A program made the translations under genes and the position numbers. 64,000 nt of DNA from Cokeromyces recurvatus (taxonomy: Eukaryota > Mucoromycota > Mucoromycetes > Mucorales > Mucoraceae), in contig NW_026251432.1 in assembly GCF_025118155.1 (NCBI RefSeq), forward strand, positions 116,011 to 180,010, given 5' to 3'. The notes under the pieces are model-generated. The model was given only the letters and a program-made list of their open reading frames with translations. It did no database searches and had not been told where the DNA came from. This document shows positions 12,705 through 27,005 of the stretch, piece by piece (the stretch's first letter is position 1; each line of letters begins with the position of its first letter).

Positions 12705-14875
12705 TCTTTAAAGCCAAGAAAAAAAAAGATACTCCCCTTCTATTTGTTCATCTATCCTTTTGACTTAGCTAACAGCTTCTAGGACCTAGACTATGATAGA
12801 TACCAATATTTACAAAATTCACTCTATTTGATCCGCCTTCTGTATCAAGACTGCCAAGAAAGGAACTAACACAGATAAAGTTAAACAACATACCAATTTG
12901 AGTTTGAAAATAATAATAAATGCTTTTAAAAGGTAGTACCTCAAGTACAAGAAGCTCTTTTTTTTTTTTTTTTTGACTGTTTTTTCATTTACAGGTGAAT
13001 CTTGAATGTTTGAATAATCAAGGTTATCTTGTGTTTGTATAGTTAAAAAGTATAATAGACAAAGTAATATTTATATTTTTGATCATCATTTCGTATAATT
13101 TTGTTACTTTATCTTATACTTGAAAAAAGTATTATTACTATTAATTTCTAGTTATTAGTTTGTTTACATAGCTTTCCTTTTTTATAACATACATTGTTTA
13201 CAAAATAAAATAAAGATAGAGATCCTAATTTATATATGTATACATGTATATATATATATATATATAAACGGTACTAATAAGCAACCAGAATTTATTTTAA
13301 AATTATAGTATATATTCTTCAAATTAAGGCTGTTCGAGTATTCTGTGAACAATCGCTCCTTTCCCTCCAACACACAGACCAATTCATTCGATTCTTGTTA
13401 TTCTGCTTCCAAGTATTGACAAATGCCACTCATGTTTTGACCTTTTGGAATTTGTAAAACAAGAAGCAAGCATTAGTTTCAAAAAGCTTTAGGAAGTTCT
13501 ATTTGGGGCTGTTACTTCTGGTGGTGTGTTGCTTGATTTCTGTTGTATTGTATCATAGTTTCTTTTCAAGTGCTTAGGCTCTATTGTTTCTCTCCCTATA
13601 TCTGTGTATTTTTTTTTTTTGTACTCGGCTTAGTATTGTCGTAAACGGTCGATATTATCTTCTTAAATTGACTTTTATGTTTGCTTTACTACTAGTCGTT
13701 TGCAAAGCTTCCACTTTGTCATTCTCTGCCTTTCCATAGTTTATATATATATATATTTCTCTTTTTAATCGTTTCCATCGTTATATTTTGTATGTAGTAA
13801 AACATAAAAGATTCATTACACAATATCATTACGTCAAGTATGACTTATATACTTATTAAATGTCAAAGTTGTCTCCAAATGAAACCTTTATTGAATAAGC
13901 AATCTGTCAAATATATAAAACTATCAGATTATGACTGTCGATAATGTCATGAAGAGGTCAATATCTAACACAACAACACCAAGGGAAACAAAATCTCTAT
14001 AAAATTAATCTATAGCCATAACAAAAGTATAAATAACTAGATAGTCTTTTATATCTATATACATATAAATATGTGTGTATATGTGTATGTCATTTTTGTT
14101 TTTCTCTAATAAAAAATTCTCAACTTGTATCTGTGTCTTTATGAATAACCTTTGTCTCTTCTATTTGAACCTATACAACATCCATATCGACCAAGTACTA
14201 CACTTTTTTTTTCAAGTACTGAAGTGAGATGGATAGAGCAGTATCTACAAAGCTTTACTGGAGAATACCCTTTCTTATATAAATAGACAAGAATAATAAT
14301 ATGAGTTATAAGCTGCTTTTGTAAAGTATATTAACATAGAGAGTACAAACTTATGGAGACAGATGGGTTTTTATTTATTTAGTTAATAATCGCTCCGATA
14401 GTACAAATTGTAATAAGGTCATTTATATGTAAATAAAATTATATGAGTTTCAGTTCAAGGATGATTCACTAAATAGAGCATTTAAAAAAAAAAGGTGTTG
14501 ATACAGAATAACTATTTCTTTCTTCTTATGCTTGATAGACCTTTTTTTTTAGTAGTTACTCGTAGGGATACTACATTATAGTAAGTGTCACTAAAATTTG
14601 ATACATACAAAAATGCATTTATATAATTGCAAGTGAAGTAATATTATTTGTAGAAAGTAAAAATACGACTTGATCTGTAAAACACAGACACACGTTAAAA
14701 TATTAAGAATAATGTTGCATTGATGCTTTTCTTTTTTTTTTTTTTTAAAAAAAAAAGACAGTAAGCAATAGAATATCAATGTTTAAAAAGAAGATATAGG
14801 ATATCATAAAAGTAATTAATAAGTTTGAATCTTCTTCATCTCCCCTTTTTTATGATGATGTTACTCATTTATTCA

Positions 14876-14919
14876 TTTTATTTTATTTTATTTTATTTTA
14901 TTTTATTTTATTTTATTTT
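14876..14919. repeat. TTTTA pentanucleotide array
   Basis: About nine tandem TTTTA units, ending in a TTTTTC variant. Confidence 0.9.
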
Positions 14920-15014
14920 TCTTTTAAATTAGTTGGTTCTAAAAGAACGAAAATGGGCGAATTAGGAACAAGCATACTGAAACAGCAAAAGAAAAGAAAC
15001 AAAAAATAAAGAAT

Positions 15015-15110
15015 AGTAGTCATAGTGCTGAAGAACAAGTTTGCACTAGCTGTCACGAGAATAGACGTAATAGCTCCAAGTCCCCCCCACTTTATGCCCC
15101 TAACCATAAG
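15015..15110 (+). pseudogene. Possible decayed zinc-knuckle fragment of a mobile element
   Basis: The plus-strand frame reads EEQVCTSCHENRRNSSKSPP followed by L-C-P after a shift at a C8 run (about 15081-15088). The pattern CxxCxxxx(H/R)xRxSSKxxLCP resembles the short zinc-binding segment of some fungal mobile-element proteins. No other domain is visible around it, so this is a weak call. Confidence 0.2.
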
Positions 15111-15894
15111 TTAATGAAGAATTAAAAAAAAAATTGCTTGAAGATTATATAACAGTATCAAGGTATACAGCGTGCTAAGCAAGAAATGGTAAATATTTTT
15201 AGTAAACAAAAGGAAAAACATAACCCTTCAAAGAAGAAAACAAAATACACAAAGAGGAAGGAGGAAGAATGATGTCTACATTTCATCTGAAAATACTGTA
15301 GTGTCACTGTGGTCCATTAATTCATTTAAAAGAAATTAAATATAATTCGGGTTAAAACTCAGAACATAAAAATCTTTGGGAGCTCTTTTAGCATTGCATT
15401 GACATTTGTTTTTTTTTTTTTACCAATCAGCACTGTTGTCATTAGATGATCCAGGTTGCGGGATTTGGAAAATGTTTCACAGCAGTAGAATTATCAGTGC
15501 AACTAGTTTAAAAACCAACGTAGTACAACAATACATGCTATTATCATTATGACCCATACTTTTTAAAAATTGTACCTGAATCAACTAAAGAAGTTTATCG
15601 CACTTCCTTTTCTCTTTTTCTTTAGATAAAAATAAAATTTATATATTCTATATTGAATAATTTATTTAAAATAATGATGATATTTATTGTAAAACTATAA
15701 TTCTATTTATTTATTCGTACGCACGTGGCGAATAATAGACTTACTCTAAAAAAAAAATGGGACTTCCTATATAATTTTCTTCAGAGTAACTCTACTTTAA
15801 ATACTTGCTACATGCTACACAGATTCTATGCCTATTGCCTCCTATTCTTATTAAATCATTATTCTTGAATTTTTATATAATTTAGACTGAAATG

Positions 15895-15977
15895 TTTTTT
15901 TTTCTTTTTTTTTTTCTTTTTTTTTTTCTTTTTTTTTTTCTTTTTTTTTTCTTTTTTTTTTTCTTTTTTTTTTTTCT
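15895..15977. repeat. Regular T-run array with single C spacers
   Basis: Runs of about 9-12 T separated by single C, repeated about seven times, form a simple minisatellite-like tract. Array-like periodicity is the only structure; there are no unique spacers. Confidence 0.85.
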
Positions 15978-16318
15978 TACCTTTTCATTGATCTTTACCA
16001 GTGCCTGAAAATAGTTTTTTTTTTATCGTTTCTTCTTTTTTTTTTTTAATTTCTTTGAACCAACGGTCTTGATTTTTACTCCGAAGATCGATAAGGTCTG
16101 AATTGGTCCATGAAGAAGATAAGGACAGACACACATACAAAAAAAAAAAAAAAAAAAAAACTTTTTTTTCCATGTTGCATCTCATCAGTATCGTTTCCTT
16201 CTAGTCGAAGCTTCTTCCGTTTTGCACCATCAATTCAATTATTAAGAAAGACAAAAAAATAGAGAATGCTTTATTCGTTAGGATATGAAAATAAATATAA
16301 ATATTTTTTTTTTTTTTT

Positions 16319-17916
<1,598 letters not shown>

Positions 17917-18071
17917 TTAGGTAAAAATTGCATGCTTTTTCTTTTTTTCTATTTTTTTTTAAATAAAAAAAAAAAAAAAAATTAAACAGCAGCAAATTTC
18001 AAGGAACGAATACAAACAAAAATTAAAATGTCGATCAGTAAATATTTTTTTTTTTTTTGAAACATTCATTG

Positions 18072-20883
18072 CTAATGTGCACTGTAATAAGCAGTCCTTG
18101 TTGTGACAGCTGAAGAAGGTGGTTGCTGTTGATAATCATGATCGTCAGAGAGATTTCCTAGTGGAGTGTTAATAGTGCTAGTATGATGGTTTGTTGACTG
18201 GATAAGATATGGATCACGAAGAATGATGGGTTCGATGAATTGTTTAGATGAAAATGCAGCACGGTAAATACGATCCATCTTATTAGAGTCTTTATTTATG
18301 AGCAATGTGTTAAACTGCGTTGGTATTAATTGAATATATTTTAAAGCAATATCAAACTTTCCCTGCATAACCATCATTTCAGAATATTTAAAATAGGTTT
18401 GATACAAGTCTTCCATCATCATCATGGGTGGCTCATTTGCACTAGATGTAAGATTATAATCTTCAAAATCAATCAACTTTCGATATATTGTAATCTTTTC
18501 AATCAAAGCTTGAAGTTCTTTATCAGTACTTGATTTAAATCGATCCAACCAGATTCTTGTAACTTGTTCAAAATTACTTGCTAAAAGATAAATGAATAAG
18601 TTACCGGGAGATTGATTCTTTTTTAAACGATGAGCAAAAATGTCACAAAGTGAGTTGAATTCTTTAGCAGGCGCATAAGTACATAAAAGAGCAAGTACCG
18701 AACGCCAATCGTCAATATCAGCTTCAAGTACAATTAAATTTAATGTGTTTGTGTCTAATGAAAAAAGATGTTTCAAGAGATGAATATAAGAGGGTGTATC
18801 ATACTGTTGCTTCCTTTGAAAGTAGGCTTCTTGAGTTTGTTTAAATAACTCTTGACCTCCACACATGGCTAAAAGTAAAGCATCTGAGTATCTTCCAGTC
18901 GCAAAGCAAATATTGACAGCAGAACTAAAGTCTCCAAGGATCATTGTTTGCGTAATCAGCTCCTCTACTTTCAATTCTTTAGAGAGATGATGAAGATGAT
19001 GATGATTACTTTCTTTGAAAGAATGATGTTGTTGTGATACTTGTTCAAAATGTGAAAATAAGCTTATCCTTTGTTTATTCCTTAACTGTTCCTCTACGAG
19101 CCATGGTTCTGTTTTCTTTTCTTTGTTATTATTTATCTTGTTGATCAATGATATTACTTTTTCTTTTACTTTTTCTTTGTCGAACCCAAGATATCTTAAA
19201 ATTTCCTCTCTAGGATGATCTGTTAATAGCATTCTTAACATCGTCCAATCTTCTTTATCGTCGTCTAGACTGGTTTCAAGACGGTCTCTGATGAACGTCT
19301 CAATGGATTCTATACTAGTGACCGAATCGAGTTGTTCAGCACACTTGACAACCTCAGGATCTGTTGTCATAGTCTGTATCTTGACTGTGCCCTTCTTATG
19401 AAATGTCGTTATTTTTCCACCAAATCCAAAGGATGCACCGATAGGTCGACGGAACCATTTTGGAGGATGATGCTTAAATACTAAACTCGTTTCATGAATT
19501 GAAAATACATTCATCTATTTTTTGCACATTCCATATAATATATGTATTAGAGGAAATAAAATAGGTCGCATAGATTATGTTTTTTTTTTTACTTTACCAA
19601 ACCATCAAGGGAACATGTAGCTATAAGATCTGGTTGTTGAGGACACCAAGTAGCCTTATTACAATCATGATAAAGTTCACCTAAAAAGTGGCCCGTATTT
19701 GGATTCCACCCCAATGTGTGACCATCCTTTGCGGTAGAAATCAAAAGATCTGAATCCTGTTGACACCAAGAAACATTTAAGATTCCTGTTGTATGATGTC
19801 CTTCTAAAGTTTTCTCAGGTGTGTGAGGTCGTCGAAGATCCCATAAAATAAGAAGAGGTTGATGATCAAGAGCCATTACGATTTGAGTAGCCTTAAGCAA
19901 ATGAGTCAATAAACCTCCTGAGCTTTATATGTATATATATTGAGGAGGGGGAAGGGAGGGGGGGAGTTTTTTCTTTTTCTTACTTACAATATCAGGATGC
20001 CATGCAATAGAAGAGATAGGGCTATTTTGTTTATAAGTCAAAGTCATAATTTGTTTTTTACTACGAAGATCCCATAGAACTGTATATCCATTTGTAGAAG
20101 ACGTAGCAATGATATGCTGGACTTGAGAATTCCATGCGACACTATTAATATCATTCATTTTGTCAGAGCGAGCACCGGGTGTATAAGGTTTTGAATGATT
20201 TAAATCCCAAATAAAGACCTAATCATGGTTATGATAAATAATTAGACTATATGATATTCATTGCATTTTTTTTTTTATCTATTACCTCACTGTGATTGCC
20301 GACAGAAGCCAATAGACTAGTTTGAACTTTATTAAAATCCAATGCTTTTATTGTTCCTGAATGTGCCGTCTTTCTCATAATCAATGATTCATTTTCCAAA
20401 CTACATTTTTTTTTAATGCATATAATATATCAAATATTATTTTTTTTGTAAAATAATACTTACTTTTGATTATTTTTTGAAATAATACAAGAAGGGTTCC
20501 AAAGTTCTAACTCTCCTGTCTCTAAACCACCAGCAATAATTCCAAGAGGATACCTTATCTCGGAACCCCAAGTTAAACAAGAAAACCTGCAATAATATAT
20601 ATATATATATATATGAAGAAGTGTGTGTGTTTTTCAGTTTGTTTGTCTGTGTGAGCATGTTGAAAAAGGAAAAAAAAAATAAAATAAAAAAATAAACAAT
20701 TCGAATTAACCTTGATTTCACATTTACTTGGTGCGAGATTTTTTGTAATTGATGAACTTTATCCAACTCAAATAATTCAAGCTCGGATACATTATTGTTC
20801 AAAGTGCTTGTCACTATCATCGGTACTTGCCCTGGATACCAAGCAAACATACGACTTTTTAACTTGTATTCCTTTCTTGTCAT
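18072..20883 (-). CDS. SEC31: Sec31-like COPII outer-coat protein, short form
   Basis: Sec31 pairs with Sec13 to build the COPII cage on vesicles leaving the endoplasmic reticulum. Six exons join in frame: 20711-20883, 20464-20586, 20286-20400, 19988-20218, 19598-19891 and 18072-19514, about 792 aa. The first five encode the N-terminal WD40 propeller: SRMFAWYPGQ, FIWDLNHSKPYTPG, VAWNSQVQHIIATSSTNG, VLWDLRSKKQ, LLILWDLRRPHTPEKTLEGH. The sixth carries the blade-completing segment FGFGGKITTF and the helical ACE1 region (EEILRYLGFD, AVNICFATGRYSDALLLAMCGG). The protein stops soon after ACE1. The proline-rich Sec23/Sar1-contacting region and the C-terminal helical domain of ordinary Sec31 (about 1200 aa) are missing, and the next gene begins 212 bp away. 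This is therefore probably a shortened paralogue. The start ATG at 20881-20883 precedes a lysine-rich stretch. Confidence 0.85.
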
Positions 20884-22207
20884 TACAAATTGAGAGGAAA
20901 GAGGGAGAAAGATATTTGAATAGTTGTACAATGTAGCCTTACGTCAATTTATAAATGAACACCTGACGCTTAATAGGTAAAGTGGCTTTGCTTGCTTGCT
21001 TTTTTTTTTTTACAAGATTAGGTTTTAAATGAACATTGGAAGAGGCAGTAAGTTCATATATACATGTACACACACATGGTTACATGGATTGTTTAATTAT
21101 TGCATTATTAAATTTAATGATTTTATGTCTATAATGATTACATAAGAACGTCTTTCATAATTCTCACATCTAAAAATGATTAGGAAAAAGCTAACATGTA
21201 TTGAGAATAGGGCACAATTGTTTTATTTTATTTTTTTTAAAAAAAAAAATTGAGCGCTTATCAGACTAATTTTTAAAGAAAAATGCAGCATGAATTTGAG
21301 AGTGGAAGGCTTATTATGTAGCGATAAATGAAGATAAAATTATTAATTAAGCTGTATACTTTTCTATAACATCAAGATCTCCCAGTATAACCTTAAGCAT
21401 TCTATTACATATTCAAATCAAGTATAATTTTATACAACTGGTTCTATCATCAACTAAAGTAAGCACTGTTCCGATTGTATCTGTCTTGCTGCTAGAAATG
21501 GATTGATTTTTTATAATTTGTGAATACCTTCCTATCATAGCTTCCATGTATGATGGCTCTTAAAGTTTAACTTGACAAGCCTGTGATAAAGTTATTCAGC
21601 GTAAGCTTCTCAATGTATTGTACAGAAAGTTCAAGGGATTTAGTAATCAATAATCATATATTTTTAAATCTACAAAAAGATAGTTGATTGGTATAAAGCA
21701 AACTATCTGTCAATCTTGCCTTATCCGTTTTAATACACTTTAAAATCAAGTTCAAGTCTTTTTATTTGTTGACTTTCTTCCAACAAGTTGAAAAAAAAAG
21801 GGGGCATTCTCTTCATCTATTTTTATATACCTTGTGTTTCTTACTAGTAAGAATATCAACTTGAGAAAATAATAAGAATGATGTTGATGATAAATGTAGC
21901 TTTGATAATAATATTAATAATAAACATATTTCTTTGATCAATCTTGACTTCTTATACACGTCAAAGTTATTCTGCTCATAAACATTGACTTTTTTAATGA
22001 ATTGAAATTTCGTATTTTGCTAAACATTTTACTCGCAATTTTATCCTAAAATTATTCTCAAACTGTCTAGGAAAAAATAAAAATAAAAAAAAATAAAAAT
22101 TGTCTCAAATGTGAATACTATATTACCGACACATTTTTTTTTCTTATTCATTTAAGAATCCTTTTTTTTTTTTTTTTTAATTAAAGTTATACTGGTTTCT
22201 TTTAATT
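20884..22207. other. Intergenic region, no gene seen
   Basis: AT-rich divergent interval between the short SEC31 (-) and the next plus-strand gene. It holds poly-T/poly-A tracts (about 21233-21250, 22159-22180) and no supported reading frame. Confidence 0.6.
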
Positions 22208-22982
22208 ATGGCAGGTAATATAAATTAAGGCAAATATCAAGTTTATGATTCTAAAAAGATTTAAATAGGTAATCATTCAAAGAAATCAGTTGAAAGAAAA
22301 GATTCTTATAAGCAACAACAAAGAAAGAATTTATCTAGTAAAGCAAATAATAATAATAATAATAATGTCTACATGTTATGTACTTACTTATTACATAGAT
22401 AATGTAACGACATCAACAAAAAAGGAAAACAAGTCATCTTCATTTTTAAATAATACCAAAGCACAACAAGCAGCAGGAGCAGCTATTTTGTCAGCTGTTA
22501 CTTCACCTCAAGCATCTAATTTAATTCAACAACAGCCTCCTTCAGTTGGTGTTAATGGCTTTAATAGAGGAGAAATCATTGAATTTTTAAACATGCGTAA
22601 GCTTAATTATTGTATGTAATTTTACGCAACTGCTAATATATATATATATATCTATTTTATAATAGGATTTTCTGATGCATTGACAGCTTATCATGATACC
22701 AATTTAGATCCTTCGGTTAGACCTGAAAAATATGAAAGTAATAAATCAACTGCTTGGAATAAAGATGCGCCCTTTGTATGGGGACAACAATCAAAAGGAG
22801 CAGGTAAATATAAATATCTATATATTTCGTTTTTTTTTTTATTTTTTAAAAGGTTAAAAAAAAAGAATCTTAATTAGTTTTTATATATAAAAAATATAGG
22901 CACGACATTACCCATTGGTACAATGGCAAATGGAACTGATTTCTTGACCGAATTATTTAATCAATCAACAACCATTCAATAA
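22208..22982 (+). CDS. Uncharacterised small protein
   Basis: I do not recognise this protein. The best model joins 22208-22214, 22399-22596, 22666-22803 and 22900-22982, about 141 aa, starting MADNVTTSTKKENK. The first intron (GTAATA...CATAG) would be 184 nt, longer than its neighbours. The alternative is a start at ATG 22365 without that intron. Visible features are an Ala/Gln-rich stretch (KAQQAAGAAILSAVTSPQA), a conserved-looking core GEIIEFLNMRFSDALTAYHD, then NKDAPFVWG and a polar C-terminus ending TTIQ. There is no signal peptide or membrane segment. The clean intron phases support a real gene. Confidence 0.6.
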
Positions 22983-23101
22983 AATTTTTATGTATTTTTT
23001 TTTTCCTTCTCCGGCATAATAAATTATGTAATATACTATGTATACCCAAGAGTTTTTTTTTTGTTTTGTTTTGTTTTTTTTCTTTTCAAACGTTTTCAAA
23101 A

Positions 23102-23858
23102 ATGAATAATGACAAAAGTAGCGTGATTGTCGATCACATTAAACAGAAAATAAATGATGCTCATTTAAGACCCGAAGAAATCCAAGCTATTGATAAAGCC
23201 CGAAACCAAGTGTTTACTAGAAGTATGCATAATATTATTATTATTATTGTTATTGTTATATTTACATCATGTGTTGTATAATAATAGCCACTATGGGTGG
23301 ATTATTAGGTACAGTAGGTACTTTGGTATTCGGTAGACGTAGAAGGATTAGTGTATTTTTGATGATACCATTTGTCAGTGGTGGTTTCTTGTTTGGATCA
23401 CAATTAGGTATGCTGTCGGGCATTATGGCTGGTAAACGAACCATTGAAAAGCTACCTGATCAAGCACGTCTTATTAATTTAGTAAAGGAGATACAGTAAG
23501 TTATAATGGTAGTCGTTTATATCACCTACAATATAATTACACTCATTTTTTTTTTTTTAGAAAAGAAGTAATGGAGGCGAATGGCTATGTCAGAGACTCT
23601 TCCAGTGATATCTTTGCTCGTCCTCGACCTATGACACCTGAAGAAAAACAGGAATATAAACAAAAGACATTACTTGATAATGATGCTAACAATAATAATG
23701 ATCCTTCTGATTGGTGGAGCAGTACTGATGATGATGATAATATGTTTATGAATGATAACAATAATGATAATGATACATGGTTAACTAACGATCAGGTTCC
23801 TTCAAATACAACAGCAACGACATGGGATAGAATTAGACAACAAAATATGAGTAAATAG
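23102..23858 (+). CDS. Uncharacterised two-pass membrane protein
   Basis: Family not recognised. Exons 23102-23222, 23288-23495 and 23561-23858 join in frame to give about 208 aa. A charged, helical N-terminus (HLRPEEIQAIDKARNQVFTR) is followed by two glycine-rich hydrophobic segments, GGLLGTVGTLVFG and FLMIPFVSGGFLFGSQLGM, separated by RRRR. Then comes LPDQARLINLVKEIQKEVME and an acidic Asn/Asp-rich tail with DWW and TWDRIRQQN. The layout recalls OCIA-domain-like organelle membrane proteins (helical lead, two Gly-rich membrane helices, short conserved helix), but this is only an analogy. The gene begins 119 bp after the preceding gene on the same strand. Confidence 0.75.
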
Positions 23859-24746
23859 TTACGTATTGTATTTACTGAATGTTTTGATAGTATAACAATA
23901 ATAATAAAAAGAATATACTACGACTAAGCTAAGCTGATGTAGAAGAAATAAGTCATATACGACACTTGCTAGAAAGTCTAAAATTAGGACTATTTTACCT
24001 ACATCATGTCTTTAATATATCGACATCTAGTTATTTTATAAAAATGTATTTTAAGGTCGACAACTACTGCTCTGTAAAGGTTCATAAAATCTTCCACTTC
24101 TGACACTAGAAGAAGTATAAACTCACAAATATCATTAGTGAGTGGCAGGCAATCAATAGAAAGGAAAGCGAGTCATTTAAATAGTAGTGTATCTGTAAGT
24201 ATACTAACAGAGTAACAAACTTGCAGGATCTATCTTATTTTATGCATTGCGGGCTATTCAATAACAAAGTAACCAAACATGACAAAACACTGTTTATTAC
24301 AAACCTTAGAAAATGGTACTGGGGAATATAAGTTGTGTTGCAAATAGGCAATAACCATTGAATAGAAAAAGTCAATAGAGTCAATGTAAAATAAAGCCCC
24401 TGATATCATATAAAAGGTAGTTGCTAAGAGTGATAGACTCCATGTTATTGTACCTTTAAACTACTTCTTCGCTACGTAATTAATACAGTTTATAAAGGAC
24501 CCTTGCAAATCATAATTAATGATTGTCGATATTACAAATCGCTTTTGGGCATTACTATCTCAAAAGAGTATAAAAGAAGAGATACTCTGCTTCACAAATT
24601 GATAACGACAGTATTGCTCTTTCTGCTCCTAAAGGCAAGATATAAATAAGAAGTATATAGAACACATCACATATTATATATGTATTTTATGTTTGAAACA
24701 TTAATTCTTAATAGAAATTTTGCAGTAAGAAGTAATGACGAACTAT

Positions 24747-24780
<34 letters not shown>

Positions 24781-24822
24781 CGTTTCCAATAGAAGAATTC
24801 TTCCCGAACAGACTAATTTTCT

Positions 24823-24874
<52 letters not shown>

Positions 24875-24898
24875 TTTTTTTTTTATCTTACGTTAACA
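23859..24898. other. Intergenic region with facing A32 and T48 tracts
   Basis: No gene is supported. Near the right end, A32 (24748-24779) and T48 (24824-24871) face each other across 44 bp, just upstream of the next start codon. Confidence 0.6.
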
Positions 24899-25789
24899 AT
24901 GTGGAGATTATTATGCAAGAATGTTTCACTACAAAAATCATCAACAATCTGTTTATCAAGAACAAAGCAATTAGTTAATGTTACTAAACCATTGTCATTA
25001 ATTCAATCGCGCAATGTCACGAACAGTCGTTATTATCATTACCGAAATCGGTTGTTATTATTTTCAAGATTAAAATGTACACAACCAGCAACTTCACTGT
25101 TATTGAACCCCTCACGTTCATTTTCATTTTGGAAATTACCCTTTGTTTTGGTAACTACTTTACCCATAAAACGTCGTCTAGGACTTATCACTCTAGGTGG
25201 ATTGGGACTCGTCACAGTTTTCGTATTTGGGCCTTTTCTTCTTGTAGGAGTTGGAGGACTTGCTGCCTATGCCGCATTTCGTTTTTGGCGATTCAACCGA
25301 CATATAAGGCAGCAACTGCCACAACAACAAAACTGGACTGACTTGTTTACTACAATGATTCAGCCTTCTTCCTTTTTAAATTTAAACAATAGCATTACTT
25401 TGGGTCAACATCAACAAGCACAACTTGAATCAGAAGTGATCCATTATTTTAATAATTGGGTGCAGTTTAATGTAGGCCAAATTGAGTTGGCAAAACATGG
25501 CATCTATTTAGATCAGCTTACATCTTCCGACGTTTCTCTTCGTAGCTCATCCTATTCTACTGTAAATACACTGAACAAGTCAATAAGCAAGATGAATATT
25601 GAATTAGAATTAGATGATGCGCCAGGAAACATATTAATTGCTACTGCAGAGTTGGATAAAGCAAAAAATTTGGAAATCAAAGATATTCATTTAATAACAG
25701 CTTCAGGATATAATTTACATATTCCTCTTAGTAATGATAGTAGAAAAACAAAACGAAGAATAATTGAAGGTGAATTTCATGATGTATAG
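24899..25789 (+). CDS. Probable mitochondrial membrane protein, uncharacterised
   Basis: Single-exon gene, 296 aa from the ATG at 24899-24901. A longer frame reaches back to 24680 only through poly-A and poly-T tracts read as Lys and Phe runs, so I reject that start. The first 60 residues are rich in Arg, Lys, Ser and Leu with almost no acidic residues (MWRLLCKNVSLQKS...), as in a mitochondrial presequence. A long hydrophobic, Gly-rich stretch (about residues 94-130, LGLITLGGLGLVTVFVFGP onward) would span the membrane once or twice. The C-terminal 160 residues are soluble, with NWVQFNVGQIELAKHG and IELELDDAPGN. I do not recognise the family. Confidence 0.75.
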   Translation: MWRLLCKNVSLQKSSTICLSRTKQLVNVTKPLSLIQSRNVTNSRYYHYRNRLLLFSRLKCTQPATSLLLNPSRSFSFWKLPFVLVTTLPIKRRLGLITLGGLGLVTVFVFGPFLLVGVGGLAAYAAFRFWRFNRHIRQQLPQQQNWTDLFTTMIQPSSFLNLNNSITLGQHQQAQLESEVIHYFNNWVQFNVGQIELAKHGIYLDQLTSSDVSLRSSSYSTVNTLNKSISKMNIELELDDAPGNILIATAELDKAKNLEIKDIHLITASGYNLHIPLSNDSRKTKRRIIEGEFHDV

Positions 25790-25946
25790 CATAGTTCATT
25801 AGTTTAATATATTACAATTAAAAAGAAAAAGAAAAAAAAAGGAGGGAGGGGGTAAGTGAGAGAGGGGGAAATGTTCCTTTTCTGTTTAATATACAGGAAT
25901 TATTCAATTGATAACAAAAAAAGAGCAAAAAATAATAAAGATAAAT

Positions 25947-27005
25947 TTACTTGAGACGAATAACCATAATACTTAGATTGTCTGTACTAAAATTAGCAAG
26001 TGCATGATCTAATAATTTTTTACTAGCAACTTGAGGATCTTGAACATCTTTGATGAGGTCAACTGCATCTTGATCTTCACAAACATCCCAAAGCTATATA
26101 TACAATAGGATGGGTTAATCACAAGTCATTCTATTCTAATTCATCATTATTTATGTTTTACCCCATCACAAGCTAAAATTAAAAAGTCATCGTCTGGACC
26201 AAGTTCAGTCTCAGTTGTAAAAGGATTACCAACAACGAATTCTTTCATTACACTATCACCTAATGATCGAGTGACAGCTAACACGCCATTAACACGGTTA
26301 TTCATCATAAAGCCTCCAAGGTCCATAATACGTTTTGCTTCTTGCAGATCTGACCCTTTATGATCGTATGAAAGTCGAAGTGCTTTATTTTGGCGACTAT
26401 AGTAAGGTTAGGTGTGTGTGTGTGAATTGAGTTTTCGTCTAAAATTATTTACCTTAAGACAGCGCGTGCATCTCCCACATTACCAGTATATAAAATACGC
26501 TAGAATATGTGAAATATTAACATGTGTAAATAATAAAATAGGCAATAACGTAATCAAATTACCTTATTTCCTTCTACTTTGACAAAAGCAACAATAGCAG
26601 TACAACCAGAAAACTTTCCTTCATTTTGATTGACTTCATGATCAACTGCTAAAAATGCTTTATTTAAAATTTCTGGCACTGTTTCTTCTTTTGAACTTGA
26701 TTCGATAACTTTTGCAAGCACCTATATTTAAAATATGTATATACATATATTAATATCAACATTACAATGCATGCTTGTTTCATTACTTTATCAAAGTTAG
26801 CACCGCACCATTCAGCAGTTGCTTTACCAGCATGACCGTCAAAAATAGCAAAAAAGCCTTGGCGAGGAACCCCCATGTAATCAAATACGAATGTATGGGC
26901 ATCTTCCATTGTTCTACGACATCGTTTATTGCGATCTTCAGAAATACCTAACTCAAAACCCAAAGCACTATAAGACTGTTTTGTAGTTGTTTGTGTTTTT
27001 TCCAT
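25947..27005 (-). CDS. PTC1: PP2C-type protein phosphatase (Ptc1-like)
   Basis: Mn/Mg-dependent serine/threonine phosphatase. Yeast Ptc1 dampens stress MAP-kinase pathways. The first exon (start ATG 27003-27005) encodes [20 protein letters not shown] and [18 protein letters not shown], two metal-binding PP2C motifs. Later exons give [60 protein letters not shown] and [15 protein letters not shown]. The final exon ends with [15 protein letters not shown] at 25947. About five exons with AT-rich introns give a protein of about 270 aa, essentially the catalytic domain alone. That compact size fits Ptc1 better than the larger PP2Cs. The exact paralogue assignment is inference. Confidence 0.9.

Larger units (their letters stand above)
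11079..16318. other. Long gene-poor AT-rich region
   Basis: I find no supported gene. A 74-codon frame at 11268-11492 (+), just upstream of the kinase, has no recognisable content. Homopolymers are frequent (A38 at 12665-12702). A GAAA-type repeat lies at about 11147-11175, a TTTTA pentamer array at 14876-14919 and a T-run array punctuated by single C at 15895-15977. A possible zinc-knuckle scrap lies at 15015-15110 (separate entry). The stretch 13300-14800 shows nothing. Confidence 0.5.

Noticed and set aside
15895..15977. CRISPR-like periodic array
   Set aside because: The units are pure T runs with single C bases, with no unique spacers; the genome is eukaryotic.
19900..19987. Reading the SEC31 fifth exon from 19909 or earlier
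   Set aside because: Only the acceptor at 19891/19892 keeps the phase and the expected WHPDI to ATQIV continuity.
24680..24898. Extension of the mitochondrial-protein frame upstream to 24680
   Set aside because: It passes through Lys and Phe runs encoded by A32 and T48 tracts; the ATG at 24899 gives a sensible presequence.
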